Shown: positions 49,272 through 58,412 of the stretch, one piece after another
Numbering within the stretch: the stretch's first letter is position 1
Layout: each line of letters begins with the position of its first letter
Assembly (NCBI RefSeq): GCF_001428565.1
Contig: NZ_LMIA01000008.1
Coordinates: 631,273 to 695,272, forward strand
Length of the DNA: 64,000 bases
DNA from: Nocardioides sp. Root190
GTDB lineage: Bacteria; Actinomycetota; Actinomycetes; Propionibacteriales; Nocardioidaceae
Direction: 5' to 3'
Notes under the pieces: generated by a model
What the model was told of the DNA's origin: nothing
The model's input: the letters and a program-made list of their open reading frames with translations, nothing else
The model's database searches: none
Position numbers and translations under genes: made by a program

Positions 49272-50782
49272 GCGACGACTCCTTCCGGTCGCTCGCCGGC
49301 CATCATCAGCCCGAGCGTCTCTCGCGGTGTGTCCGCCGGCACGATCCCGACGATCCGGCCACGGAACAGCACCATGATCCGGTCCGACAGGGCGGCGATC
49401 TCGTCCAGCTCGGTGGAGACCAGCAGCACCGGCACCCCGCTGTCGCGGGTGGCGACGATCTGCTTGTGGATGAACTCGATGGAGCCGACGTCGACCCCGC
49501 GGGTCGGCTGGGCGGCGACGAGCAGGCGCAGGTCGCGGGAGAGCTCACGCGCGACGACGACCTTCTGCTGGTTGCCGCCGGAGAGCTGGCCGGCGGTGGA
49601 CTGGATGCCGGACGCGCGTACGTCGTACTCGACGAGCTTCTCCTCGGCGAAGGCCTCGAGCACCTTGGTGCGCACGGTGCCCAGCCCGACGAACGGCTCG
49701 CCGTGGCTGCGGTTCAGCATGAGGTTCTCGGCGATGGTGAAGTTGCTGACCAGGCCGTCGACCTGACGGTCCTCGGGGATGAAGCCGACACCGGCGTCCA
49801 GCACCTTGCGGACCGAGCGGCCGACGAGCTGGGCGCCGTCGAGGTCGATCGATCCCTTGACGTGGGACTGCAGGCCCAGGACGGCCTCGGTGAGCTCGGT
49901 CTGGCCGTTGCCCTGCACGCCGGCGACCCCGAGCACCTCGCCCGCCGCGATGGTGAAGCTGATCCCGTCGAGGTGGATGTGGCCGGAGTCGTCGATGACG
50001 CGCAGGTCGCGGACGACGAAGGCGTCGGCGCCGGGCTTGGCGGGGTCCTTGTGCACGGTCAGCTCGACCGGACGTCCCACCATCAGGGCGGCCAGCTCGG
50101 CGTTGGTCGCGGTCGGGCTGGCCTCGCCGACCACGGCACCGCGCCGGATGACCGTGATCCGGTCCGCGATCGCGCGCACCTCACGGAGCTTGTGGCTGAT
50201 GAAGACGATCGCCGTCCCGGACTCCCGGAGCTGGCGCATGATCTCCATCAGCTCGTCGGTCTCCTGCGGCGTCAGGACGGCGGTCGGCTCGTCGAAGACG
50301 AGGACGCGTGCGTCCCGGGAGAGGGCCTTGATGATCTCGACGCGCTGCTGCACGCCGACGGGCAGCGTCTCGACCAGGGCGTCGGGGTCGACGTCGAACC
50401 CGAACCTCTGGGAGATCTCGCGCACCCGGGCCCGGGCGGCGTCGATGTCGAGGGTGCCGGCGAAGCCGGTCGCCTCGTTGCCGAGCATGACGTTCTCGGC
50501 GACCGTGAAGACGGGGATGAGCATGAAGTGCTGGTGGACCATGCCGATGCCGGCGGCCATCGCGTCGCCGGGTCCGGACATCTTCAGCTCGGCGCCGTCG
50601 AGGAGGATCTCGCCCTCGTCGGCCTGGTAGAGGCCGTAGAGGACGTTCATGAGGGTCGACTTGCCGGCACCGTTCTCACCCAGCAGGGCGTGGATCTCGC
50701 CCTGGTTCACGGTGAGGGAGATGCGGTCGTTGGCGACCAGGGAGCCGAATCGCTTCGTGATCCCCCTGAGTTCGAGCGTCAT
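49268..50782 (-). CDS. Nucleoside ABC transporter ATP-binding protein (tandem NBD)
   Basis: 504 residues with two NBDs. NBD1 has GENGAGKST, signature position [15 protein letters not shown] (degenerate), Walker [14 protein letters not shown] and the H-loop ISHKL. NBD2 has a degenerate P-loop GVQGNGQTE, signature [15 protein letters not shown] and [10 protein letters not shown] in place of a normal Walker B-Glu. This asymmetry is usual for RbsA/MglA-type importers. It energises the two permeases downstream. Confidence 0.94.
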   Translation of the reverse strand: MTLELRGITKRFGSLVANDRISLTVNQGEIHALLGENGAGKSTLMNVLYGLYQADEGEILLDGAELKMSGPGDAMAAGIGMVHQHFMLIPVFTVAENVMLGNEATGFAGTLDIDAARARVREISQRFGFDVDPDALVETLPVGVQQRVEIIKALSRDARVLVFDEPTAVLTPQETDELMEIMRQLRESGTAIVFISHKLREVRAIADRITVIRRGAVVGEASPTATNAELAALMVGRPVELTVHKDPAKPGADAFVVRDLRVIDDSGHIHLDGISFTIAAGEVLGVAGVQGNGQTELTEAVLGLQSHVKGSIDLDGAQLVGRSVRKVLDAGVGFIPEDRQVDGLVSNFTIAENLMLNRSHGEPFVGLGTVRTKVLEAFAEEKLVEYDVRASGIQSTAGQLSGGNQQKVVVARELSRDLRLLVAAQPTRGVDVGSIEFIHKQIVATRDSGVPVLLVSTELDEIAALSDRIMVLFRGRIVGIVPADTPRETLGLMMAGERPEGVVA

Positions 50783-50862
50783 GGAGTCGATCCTCTCCGA
50801 GCGGGCGGTCAGATACCAGCGAACGTGCCGTGAACGGGCTGGTTCAGGGCAGGAAAGGCAAT

Positions 50863-50901
50863 CCGGGAGAGGCCGGTTCTGCGGGAACCGACCTCCCCCG
50901 G
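50863..50901 (-). terminator. Hairpin between bmp lipoprotein and ATPase genes
   Basis: CCGGGAGAGGCCGGTTC (50863-50879) and GAACCGACCTCCCCCGG (50885-50901) pair at 15 of 17 positions around a 5-base loop. It sits in the 150-base gap after the lipoprotein gene and before the ATPase gene. It may be a leaky terminator or a 3' stabiliser that lets the binding protein be made in excess of the transporter core. Confidence 0.6.
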
Positions 50902-50932
50902 ACGCAGTGGTGGTGCTGCGGTGCCGTGGTGC

Positions 50933-52015
50933 TTACTGGTTGAGGTACGACGTGACGGGGATCGACCCGTCGATGATGCCGGCCTTCACCGTCTCCAGCT
51001 CAGCGGCGAGGGTGTCGGAGATCTTGCTGTCGAAGTTGTGGAACGGCGCGATGCCGACTCCGTCGTTCTCGAGCGTGCCGACGTAGGAGTTCGCGTCGAA
51101 CTTGTCCTCGCCCGCGGCCACGACGGCCTCGAACGTGGACTGCTTCATGTTCTTCAGGATCGAGGTGAACACGACGTCCTGCGTGTTCGGGTCGGTCTCG
51201 AAGAAGTCGGCGTCGACACCGACCAGCGCGACGTCCTTGCCGGAGTCCTCGATCGCGGTGAGCGCGCCCTGGTAGATCGGGCCGCCGACCGGCAGGATCA
51301 CGTCAGCGTCCTGCTCGAGGATCTGCTTGGCGGTGTTGGTGGCCTTCTCGTTGGCGTCGAAGCCACCGGTGAAGGTGCCCTTGTCGCCGCCCTGGAAGCC
51401 GACCAGCTTGACGGCCTTGCCCTTCTCCTTGGCGTAGTAGTCGACGCCCTGCTTGAAGCCGTCCATGAAGATGGTGACGGTCGGGAACGGCTGGCCGCCG
51501 TAGGTGCCGACGACGCCGGTCTTCGTGTAGTCCGCAGCGGCGTAGCCCGCGAGGAACGCGGCCTGGGCCGTGTCGTACAGGATCGGCTTGATGTTCTCGG
51601 CGTCCTTGGTGCCGTTGAAGTCGTTGTCGGCGGCATCGTCGATGAGGATGTACTCGATGTCGGTGTTCGCCGTGGCCGACTTGACGGTCGCGGCGGAGAG
51701 CGCGAAGCCCACCGTCACGATGGCGTCACAGCCCTGCGCGACGAAGTTCTCCAGCGCGCCGTCGTAGTCGTTCTCGTTCTTGGACTCGAACTGCTTGAAG
51801 TCGCTGTTGAGCTCCTTGGCGGCGTCCTTGACGCCCTCGAAGCTGAGCTGGTTGAACGACTTGTCGTCGAACCCGCCTGCGTCGGACAGGATGCAGGGGA
51901 GGAAGTCGATCTTCTCCTCGGCCTTCTCGTCCGGTGCGTCGCCACAGGCAGCCAGGGCAGCGCTCGCGATCATGGCCACGGCGGCCGCGGCCGTCGTCCT
52001 CTTCCAGGTCTTCAC
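50933..52015 (-). CDS. BMP family nucleoside-binding lipoprotein
   Basis: 360 residues from GTG 52015, with GGAGG 6 bases upstream. A lipoprotein signal (AVAMIASAALAACGD; lipobox LAAC) is followed by the BMP/Med domain: DKSFNQLSFEGVKDAAKEL, GFALSAATVKSA and GTYGGQPFPTVTIFMDGFKQ. This is the substrate-binding protein for the ABC importer encoded downstream. Nucleoside specificity is inferred from family and from the salvage genes on the other side. Confidence 0.95.
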   Translation of the reverse strand: MKTWKRTTAAAAVAMIASAALAACGDAPDEKAEEKIDFLPCILSDAGGFDDKSFNQLSFEGVKDAAKELNSDFKQFESKNENDYDGALENFVAQGCDAIVTVGFALSAATVKSATANTDIEYILIDDAADNDFNGTKDAENIKPILYDTAQAAFLAGYAAADYTKTGVVGTYGGQPFPTVTIFMDGFKQGVDYYAKEKGKAVKLVGFQGGDKGTFTGGFDANEKATNTAKQILEQDADVILPVGGPIYQGALTAIEDSGKDVALVGVDADFFETDPNTQDVVFTSILKNMKQSTFEAVVAAGEDKFDANSYVGTLENDGVGIAPFHNFDSKISDTLAAELETVKAGIIDGSIPVTSYLNQ

Positions 52016-52132
52016 AAATGTCCTCCAGGTCGGGCGCCCGGCGTGCTCGGCTGGGCAGGGGGATGTGCGGATGTGCGGTGGTGCTCCGGGGTGCATCCTC
52101 ACCCACCTGCTGCGGCACGGGAAGCACATTCG

Positions 52133-52169
52133 TGGAAACGGTTACCAACTTGGGACATTTCTTCCCAAG
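52133..52169. promoter_or_regulatory. Two adjacent palindromes between nucleoside uptake and salvage genes
   Basis: TGGAAACGGTTACCA (52133-52147) is a near-palindrome of the LacI-family kind, and CTTGGGA-N7-TCCCAAG (52149-52169) is a perfect inverted repeat one base further on. Both lie in the 208-base gap between the divergent bmp lipoprotein and cdd starts, so they are candidate operators for joint control. Confidence 0.5.
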
Positions 52170-52223
52170 GCGACCTCCGGCCGATGATCCTCGCGTCACA
52201 GGCCCGGGAGGTAGGTTGGCGGC

Positions 52224-52616
52224 GTGGTCGACTGGGATGCCCTGCAGAGCGCTGCGACCGAGATCGCAGCGCGGGCCTACGCGCCGTACTCCCGCTATCA
52301 CGTGGGCGCTGCCGCGCTCGCGGACGACGGACGCCTCGTGGTGGGGTGCAACGTCGAGAACGCCGCGTACGGCGTCACGCTGTGCGCGGAGTGCGGACTG
52401 GTCTCCCAGCTGCACGCGACGGGTGGCGGGCTGCTGACCCACTTCGTGTGCGTCAACGGTGCCGGCGAGGTGATCATGCCCTGCGGCCGCTGCCGCCAGC
52501 TGCTCTGGGAGAACGGCGGCGCCCCGCTCGAGGTGCTCACCCCCGAGGGCGTCCTGACCATGGACCGGGTGCTGCCCCAGGCGTTCGGCCCGGAGGACCT
52601 GGACCGCGTCCGCTGA
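52224..52616 (+). CDS. cdd: Cytidine deaminase
   Basis: 130 residues from GTG 52224. The zinc site is complete: GVTLCAECGL (C-A-E) and MPCGRCRQLL (PCGxC). Tetrameric CDA size. Deaminates cytidine and deoxycytidine to uridine and deoxyuridine, feeding the phosphorylase further downstream. It is divergent from the nucleoside-binding lipoprotein. Confidence 0.95.
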   Translation: MVDWDALQSAATEIAARAYAPYSRYHVGAAALADDGRLVVGCNVENAAYGVTLCAECGLVSQLHATGGGLLTHFVCVNGAGEVIMPCGRCRQLLWENGGAPLEVLTPEGVLTMDRVLPQAFGPEDLDRVR

Positions 52617-53540
52617 TCAGCGCGCCGGCCACGTGAAGGCCAGGTCGGTGTCGCCGACGCGCAGGACCTCACCGTCGGCGAGGAGCCGGGGCGCGGTCAC
52701 CAGCACCGCGTCGACCGTCGTCCCGTGCGTGGACTGCAGGTCGGTCAGCACGAAACCGCCGTTGGTCGCGCTGATCGCGCAGTGGTGCCGACTCACCGCC
52801 GGATCGGCCAGGACCAGGTCGTTGTCGGGTGTGCGCCCGATCCGCAGGCCGTACGACGTCAGCGGGATCCGCTGACCGTCCGGCATCGTGAGCAGCGCCG
52901 GCATCACGTCCACGCCGCTGCGGACGGTGGAGGGCACCTCGGCCGCCGACGCCGCGTCGGGCCCGCCCAGCGAGCGCACCGGCGGGAAGGCACTGGCGAG
53001 GCCGGGCGCGGTGAGCTGGAAGAGGCGTTCGGGTACGACGATGTCCTTGAGCGGGTGCAGGCCGAGGTCGACGGCTGCGAGACCGGGCTCGCCACCCACC
53101 GCGCCGGACATCAGTCCGGCCACGGCAGCCAGCGAGGCGAGGACCTGCCCGCCGTGGGCCGCTGCGGCGATCCGTGCGGCACGGTGGACCTCGTAGCCGA
53201 CGTAGCTGCCGTCGTACGTGGAGACGGCGCCGTGGTGCAGGCCGATCCGGACCCGCACCCGCGCTCCGCCGGGCCACGGGGTGGCGCTCAGCTCGCGCTG
53301 GGCGGCGACGGCCGCGCCCACGGCGTCCGCACGATCGGTGAAGACCAGGAAGAAGCCGTCGCCCGCCGTGTCGACCTCGTGGCCGCCGAAGTCACGCCAG
53401 ACGGTCCGGCTGGTCTCGCGGTGCCGGCGCAGTACGTCGGGCCAGCGCGGACCCAGGCCCTGCGCCAGCGCGGTCGAGCCCTCGATGTCGGTGAAGACCA
53501 GGGTCAGCTCGCCCGGCCCGGGCTGCTCGGTGACGGGCAC
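52617..53540 (-). CDS. Class III cyclase-like domain fused to FHA domain
   Basis: About 307 residues from GTG 53540. The N-terminal cyclase homology domain has LVFTDIEGSTAL (metal Asp) and DTAGDGFFLVF (second metal Asp), but the transition-state Asn is replaced by His (YEVHRAARIA). The C-terminal FHA domain has GLRIGRTPDNDLVLADPAVS then RHHCAIS, the phosphothreonine-binding pattern. It may couple Ser/Thr kinase signals to nucleotide signalling. It sits tail-to-tail against cdd, inserted in reverse inside the salvage cluster. Confidence 0.82.
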   Translation of the reverse strand: MPVTEQPGPGELTLVFTDIEGSTALAQGLGPRWPDVLRRHRETSRTVWRDFGGHEVDTAGDGFFLVFTDRADAVGAAVAAQRELSATPWPGGARVRVRIGLHHGAVSTYDGSYVGYEVHRAARIAAAAHGGQVLASLAAVAGLMSGAVGGEPGLAAVDLGLHPLKDIVVPERLFQLTAPGLASAFPPVRSLGGPDAASAAEVPSTVRSGVDVMPALLTMPDGQRIPLTSYGLRIGRTPDNDLVLADPAVSRHHCAISATNGGFVLTDLQSTHGTTVDAVLVTAPRLLADGEVLRVGDTDLAFTWPAR

Positions 53541-53618
53541 GGTCCCATTCAAGCCGAAAGGAAGGCGGCCGGGGCGCCGAGGACGAGGATGGCTGGACGT
53601 GGGTCGTAGGGTGCGGAC

Positions 53619-54917
53619 ATGTCTGCAGGCACCCACGATGCCGTCGAAGTGATCCTCACCAAGCGCGACGGCGGCACCCTCTCCACGAGTCAGATCGACT
53701 GGATGGTCGACGCCTACACCCGAGGGTCGGTGGCCGACGAGCAGATGTCCTCGCTCGCGATGGCGATCCTCCTCAACGGGATGGATCGCCGCGAGATCGC
53801 CGACTGGACCGCCGCGATGATCGCGTCGGGGGAGCGAATGGACTTCTCGATGCTGTCGCGGCCGACGGCCGACAAGCACTCGACCGGCGGTGTCGGCGAC
53901 AAGATCACCCTCCCGCTCGCGCCCCTGGTGGCCGCGTGCGGCGTCGCCGTGCCGCAGCTGTCCGGTCGCGGTCTCGGCCACACCGGAGGCACCCTCGACA
54001 AGCTCGAGTCGATCAGCGGCTGGCGTGCGCTGCTCTCCAACGAGGAGATGCTGGCGCAGCTGGAGTCGGTCGGTGCGGTCATCTGCGCCGCCGGCGACGG
54101 CCTGGCACCCGCCGACAAGAAGCTCTACGCACTGCGCGACGTGACCGGGACCGTCGAGGCCATCCCGCTCATCGCCTCCTCGATCATGAGCAAGAAGATC
54201 GCCGAGGGCACCGGTGCGCTGGTGCTGGACGTCAAGGTCGGCAGCGGCGCCTTCATGAAGAACGTCGAGCGGGCCCGCGAGCTCGCCGAGGTCATGGTCG
54301 CGCTCGGCACCGACGCCGGCGTCAACACCGTCGCACTGCTCACCGACATGGACACCCCGCTGGGCCTGACGGCCGGCAACGCGATCGAGGTCGCGGAGTC
54401 GGTCGAGGTCCTCGCCGGCGGCGGTCCCGCCGATGTCGTCGAGCTGACCGTCGCGCTGGCTCGCGAGATGCTCGCCGCCGCCGGTCGCGACGACGTCGAC
54501 CCCGCTGCGAAGCTCACGGACGGCTCGGCGATGGATGCCTGGCGCGCGATGATCGGCGCCCAGGGCGGCGACCCCGACGCCGCGCTGCCGGTGGCCCGGG
54601 AGAGCCACGTCGTCGCCGTACCCTCCGACGGTGTGCTGACCCGCCTCGATGCGATGTCGGTGGGTGTCGCGGCCTGGCGTCTCGGCGCCGGTCGTGAGCG
54701 CAAGGAGGACCCGGTCCAGGCCGGCGCCGGCGTCGTGTGGCACGCCCGCCCCGGCGACACGGTCCGCGCCGGCGACCCGCTCTTCACCCTGCTCACCGAC
54801 ACCCCCGAGCGCTTCGACCGGGCGCTCGCTGCGCTCGAGGGCGGGTACGACGTCGCGCCCGCCGGCACGGCGTTCGAGCCGCGTCCGCTCGTGATCGACC
54901 GGATCGGAAGGAACTGA
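53619..54917 (+). CDS. deoA: Thymidine phosphorylase
   Basis: 432 residues. Contains the family signature [17 protein letters not shown] and the phosphate site [18 protein letters not shown]. Cleaves thymidine and deoxyuridine to base and deoxyribose-1-phosphate. One base separates it from add, so the two are co-transcribed. Confidence 0.96.
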   Translation: MSAGTHDAVEVILTKRDGGTLSTSQIDWMVDAYTRGSVADEQMSSLAMAILLNGMDRREIADWTAAMIASGERMDFSMLSRPTADKHSTGGVGDKITLPLAPLVAACGVAVPQLSGRGLGHTGGTLDKLESISGWRALLSNEEMLAQLESVGAVICAAGDGLAPADKKLYALRDVTGTVEAIPLIASSIMSKKIAEGTGALVLDVKVGSGAFMKNVERARELAEVMVALGTDAGVNTVALLTDMDTPLGLTAGNAIEVAESVEVLAGGGPADVVELTVALAREMLAAAGRDDVDPAAKLTDGSAMDAWRAMIGAQGGDPDAALPVARESHVVAVPSDGVLTRLDAMSVGVAAWRLGAGRERKEDPVQAGAGVVWHARPGDTVRAGDPLFTLLTDTPERFDRALAALEGGYDVAPAGTAFEPRPLVIDRIGRN

Positions 54918-54918
54918 G

Positions 54919-55992
54919 ATGACCGAGCTCTCCACTGACCTCCTCAAGGCAGCGCCCAAGGTGCTGCTGCACGACCACCTCGACGGAGGGCTCCGCCCGG
55001 CGACGATCGTCGACCTGGCCGCTGCCGTCGGGCACGAGCTGCCCGCGACCGACCCGACCGAGCTCGCCACGTGGTTCGCCGAGGCCGCCGACTCCGGCTC
55101 GCTGGAGCGCTACCTGGAGACCTTCGCGCACACCGTCGGCGTGATGCAGACGGCCGAGGCGCTGACCCGGGTGGCCCGCGAGTGCGTCGAGGACCTGGCG
55201 GCGGACGGCGTCGTCTACGCCGAGATCCGCTACGCCCCCGAGCTCCACGTCGAGGCCGGCCTGGACCTCGAGGACGCCGTCGCGGCGGTCCAGCAGGGCT
55301 TCGAGGAGGGCATGGCTGCCGCCGGCGGCAGGATCGTCGTGCGGCACCTGTTGACCGCGATGCGCCAGGCTGCGCGGGCCATGGAGATCGCTGAGCTGGC
55401 CATGCAGTGGCGCGACCGCGGGGTCGTCGGCTTCGACATCGCCGGTCCCGAGGCGGGCTACCCGCCCACCCGGTTCATCGATGCCTTCGAGTACCTCCAG
55501 CGCGAGAACTCGCACTTCACGATCCACGCCGGCGAGGGCTTCGGCCTGCCGTCGATCTGGGAGGCGGTGCAGTGGTGCGGCGCCGACCGGCTCGGTCACG
55601 GCGTACGCATCGTCGACGACATCACGGTGGCCGACGACGGCACGGTCACGCTGGGCCGCCTGGCGTCGTACGTGCGCGACAAGCGGATCCCGCTCGAGAT
55701 GTGCCCGTCCTCCAACGTGCAGACCGGTGCGGCCGACTCGCTCGCCGAGCACCCCATCAAGCTGCTCGCGTCGCTGCGCTTCCGGGTGACCGTCAACACC
55801 GACAACCGGTTGATGAGCCGCACCTCGCTCAGCCAGGAGTTCGGGCTGCTGCACGAGGCCTTCGGCTACGGCTGGGCGGAGATGGAGTGGCTGACCGTCA
55901 ACGCGATGAAGTCCGCCTTCATCCCCTACGACGAGCGCTACCGCCTGATCACCGAGACCATCAAGCCGTGGTACGCCGCGCAGGCGCGCTGA
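54919..55992 (+). CDS. add: Adenosine deaminase
   Basis: 357 residues. Metal and catalytic motifs are present: [10 protein letters not shown] (HxD...), [10 protein letters not shown] (HxxE), RLGHGVRI and the [19 protein letters not shown] segments. The first motif reads DHLDGG where most enzymes have MHLDGA, an accepted variation. It converts adenosine to inosine, completing the nucleoside salvage set with cdd and deoA. Confidence 0.95.
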   Translation: MTELSTDLLKAAPKVLLHDHLDGGLRPATIVDLAAAVGHELPATDPTELATWFAEAADSGSLERYLETFAHTVGVMQTAEALTRVARECVEDLAADGVVYAEIRYAPELHVEAGLDLEDAVAAVQQGFEEGMAAAGGRIVVRHLLTAMRQAARAMEIAELAMQWRDRGVVGFDIAGPEAGYPPTRFIDAFEYLQRENSHFTIHAGEGFGLPSIWEAVQWCGADRLGHGVRIVDDITVADDGTVTLGRLASYVRDKRIPLEMCPSSNVQTGAADSLAEHPIKLLASLRFRVTVNTDNRLMSRTSLSQEFGLLHEAFGYGWAEMEWLTVNAMKSAFIPYDERYRLITETIKPWYAAQAR

Positions 55993-55998
55993 CGGTCC

Positions 55999-56892
55999 TC
56001 AGGAGTTGGTCCAGGCGTCCTTGTCCTGGACGTCCTCGACGTCGGCCGGGCTCAGCTCGGGCCAGTGCAGCTCACGGTCGTCGCCGCCGCCGGTGACGGT
56101 GATCCCGCGCAGGTCCGCGCCGTCGTTCAGCCCGTTCCAGACCGCGATGTTGACCGTCTGGTTGTCGGCCCAGAAGGACAGCAGCTCGGTCGCGAGCTGC
56201 GCGACGTTGACGAGCAGCTGGCCGATCAGCGAGGTCACGACCCCGGCGTCGAGGGTGACCCACTGGCCGGCATCGGTGGCGTCCTTGATCTTGCCGAGCA
56301 CGGTGTCGATCTGGTCGAGGATGTAGTTCATCACCGCGATCCAGATGTCCCAGATCTGCTGGGCGCCGGTCGCGCACGCCGAGGACGCGGTGGACAGCCC
56401 GGACGCCAGGCCGTTGAGGGCCCACTTCTGCTCCTCGGTCATCCCGGCGTAGGAGATGAACGCGTCGCCGGCCCAGCCCTTCTCGATGTGGCGCCGGATC
56501 CGGTCGATCAGGGTCACCTCGCCGCGCAGGATGCCGGCCGCGGAGCTGTAGCGCTCGGAGAGATCCATCAGGCCCCACGGGGTCGCGAAGAGCTCCCGGA
56601 CCTTCTCCCAGACACCCTCGCAGACCTTCTCGAACTCCTCCCAGATCGAGTCGATCGCGTCCTTGAGGTTGTCCTTGGCGTTGTCGATCGCCCACCAGGC
56701 GACGGGGCTGACGAAGCGGCCGTACTTGTTGACGACGCTGTCGTCCCACCGGTCCCAGACCCAGTCGATGCCCTCGCGGATCTTCTCCTCGACCTTGTCG
56801 AGGTACTCCTCGACGTCGTCGGAGAAGTGGACGTAGGAGAGGTCGGTCTGCGACGGGCCGCTGCCCCAGGAGTCGGGCGTGAAGACGGTCAT
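55999..56892 (-). CDS. WXG-like helical protein, possible type VII secretion substrate
   Basis: 297 residues, almost all helical and Trp-rich, without signal peptide. Residues 25-105 form a long charged amphipathic region (EEYLDKVEEKIREGIDWVW). RRHIEKGWAGDAFISYAG contains a WxG turn between two helices, as in WXG100/ESX proteins, followed by QIWDIWIAVMNYILDQID. A short beta-like tail follows (GITVTGGGDDREL). It is coupled to the EspC-like gene by a one-base overlap. Candidate secreted partner; no toxin domain is recognised. Confidence 0.65.
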   Translation of the reverse strand: MTVFTPDSWGSGPSQTDLSYVHFSDDVEEYLDKVEEKIREGIDWVWDRWDDSVVNKYGRFVSPVAWWAIDNAKDNLKDAIDSIWEEFEKVCEGVWEKVRELFATPWGLMDLSERYSSAAGILRGEVTLIDRIRRHIEKGWAGDAFISYAGMTEEQKWALNGLASGLSTASSACATGAQQIWDIWIAVMNYILDQIDTVLGKIKDATDAGQWVTLDAGVVTSLIGQLLVNVAQLATELLSFWADNQTVNIAVWNGLNDGADLRGITVTGGGDDRELHWPELSPADVEDVQDKDAWTNS

Positions 56893-57200
56893 CAGATCTG
56901 GTCCGTCGTCGTGGCGAGGTAGCGGGCCTGCTCGTCGTCGGTCATCCCGAAGTCGCGCCCGGTCGCCTGCAGCGCGTCGCCGATGGAGATCGCGACGTTG
57001 CTGCCGGCCGCCAGGGCGTCGTAGACGTTGCCGATGAACAGGTCGTGGGCGTCGCCCACGGACTCGGCGAGGATGCCGAAGCGGTAGCCGTCGGTGCGGC
57101 ACGGCTCGAGCTTCTCGCGGGCGGCGAGGATCTGGGCGGACAGGTCGTCCCACTCCGCCGCGGCGAGCGGGAAGCGCTCGATGTCTGCTTCGAGGGTCAT
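56892..57200 (-). CDS. EspC/ESX-like type VII secretion target
   Basis: 102 residues, two helices. IERFPLAAAEWDDLSAQILA and VGDAHDLFIGNVYDALAAGS, then DALQATGRDFGMTDDEQA, follow the pattern of T7SS EspC-family (DUF2580) proteins, whose C-terminal end carries the secretion signal. It is likely a small partner of the larger WXG-like protein coupled behind it; the gene before it (YbaB-like) overlaps by ATGA. Confidence 0.65.
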   Translation of the reverse strand: MTLEADIERFPLAAAEWDDLSAQILAAREKLEPCRTDGYRFGILAESVGDAHDLFIGNVYDALAAGSNVAISIGDALQATGRDFGMTDDEQARYLATTTDQI

Positions 57201-57805
57201 CGTGTTTCTCCAACCTTGGTGAGGGCGGCCTCCTGGAAGGCCTGGACGAGTGCCGACTCGAGGAACTGCTCGCGAGCGCCGGCGAGCCACCCGGCGTCCG
57301 CCTCGACGTCCTCCACGACACCGGTCGGACCGACCGTGACGAGCAGGAAGCCGTTGGCCGAGCGACCGGTGGCCGCGAGGGAGGGGACCGTCGCCGTGGC
57401 GCCTCCAGCGCCCCCGGCGCCCCCGGCGACCGTGGCCCGGGTACGTCGGGCGACGCCGCGCTCGCGGGTGGCGGCCGGGCGCAGCAGCGCGCTCACGTCC
57501 ACCAGCCCGGAGGCGTCGGCGGGGGGAGGACGATCGCCCGACCGCTCCCGCGAGGCGCGGGCGCGGGCCAGGTCGGCGTCCTGGAAGGCGACCCGCACCG
57601 CGGCGGCCAGGAGGCCGGAGGTGCGGACCAGGGAGGCGTCGGGCACGATGGCCGCGACGACCCGGCGGGCCGCGTCGACGGTCAGCGCCAGACGGGTCTC
57701 CGGGTCGGTGCCGGTGACCGGCGCGACCTGGTGGAAGCGAGTGCCCGAGCCGCGCGCCTGCAGCGCCTCGAGACGTCGCTGGCCGTCGAAGTCCAGTGAT
57801 GACAT
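57197..57805 (-). CDS. YbaB/EbfC-like protein of T7SS-type locus
   Basis: 202 residues from ATG 57805. Segment ALTVDAARRVVAAIVPDASL, then LLAAAVRVAFQDADLARARA, resembles the YbaB/EbfC fold found beside EspC/WXG genes in many actinobacteria. A glycine-rich linker (VAGGAGGAGG) separates it from a second, similar strand-helix unit (LLVTVGPTGVVEDVEADAGW then LAGAREQFLESAL). It therefore seems to contain a duplicated YbaB-like unit. Role unknown: nucleoid-associated or secretion-linked. Confidence 0.6.
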   Translation of the reverse strand: MSSLDFDGQRRLEALQARGSGTRFHQVAPVTGTDPETRLALTVDAARRVVAAIVPDASLVRTSGLLAAAVRVAFQDADLARARASRERSGDRPPPADASGLVDVSALLRPAATRERGVARRTRATVAGGAGGAGGATATVPSLAATGRSANGFLLVTVGPTGVVEDVEADAGWLAGAREQFLESALVQAFQEAALTKVGETR

Positions 57806-57890
57806 GTGGTTCTCCGATCTCCCCGAATGAGATGTCCCCACGGTCTGCCCCCACCTCGGCGGAGCGAAACCACGGGTTCGGAGAACCTCC

Positions 57891-58412
57891 TCAGACCACG
57901 AACCAGAAGTGGCTCCAGCCGGCGATGTCGATGCGGTGCTCGGTCCACCTGGTGCGACCGATCACGCGCAGCGCGCCGGCGGCCGGGTCGAAGACCTCGA
58001 TGCCACCGTCGGTCGCGCGCACGGCGAGGACGACGTGACGGGGGAGCCACCTGTTGCCGATGAAGATCGCGACGGGACGGCCGTCGCCGAGCTGCGCCTG
58101 CAGGACCTCGAAGCCGATCTCGGGCCGCGGGCGGACGAACACGGTCGCGATGTGGCGACCCGTCAGCGAGCGCAGCGCGTTGGCGACCGCCCACGGGGGA
58201 GTGCCGAAGCGCTGCGGCCACGGGAACTGCATGCGGTCGCGGGGGCTCCGGCTCGACGTCAGGTGGCGGTGCTCCTCCTGGATCTCGCTCGACGCGCGCT
58301 CGGGACGCCACGGTGTGAGCAGCACCCGCGCGGCCACGACCGACGCGGCGCCACAGCTGACCTGGTCGGGTTGGCGGAGCGAGTCGGGGCGGACGTCATC
58401 GGGCCACCGCAT
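57891..58412 (-). CDS. C39-like cysteine peptidase domain protein
   Basis: 173 residues. A papain-like triad is apparent: Cys in DQVSCGAASVVAARVLL (about residue 20), His in WLPRHVVLAV and Asp in IEVFDPAAG, the order and spacing of Peptidase_C39-like domains. No signal peptide is seen, so it acts in the cytoplasm or is exported by another route. Its start lies 17 bases inside the small kinase gene. It might process or activate the WXG-like proteins or be an effector itself; both are inference. Confidence 0.65.
   Translation of the reverse strand: MRWPDDVRPDSLRQPDQVSCGAASVVAARVLLTPWRPERASSEIQEEHRHLTSSRSPRDRMQFPWPQRFGTPPWAVANALRSLTGRHIATVFVRPRPEIGFEVLQAQLGDGRPVAIFIGNRWLPRHVVLAVRATDGGIEVFDPAAGALRVIGRTRWTEHRIDIAGWSHFWFVV

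Noticed and set aside
53541..55070. Upstream in-frame extension of the cyclase-FHA protein to 817 codons
   Set aside because: The extra part is antisense to deoA and has no family match; the cyclase domain starts right after GTG 53540.
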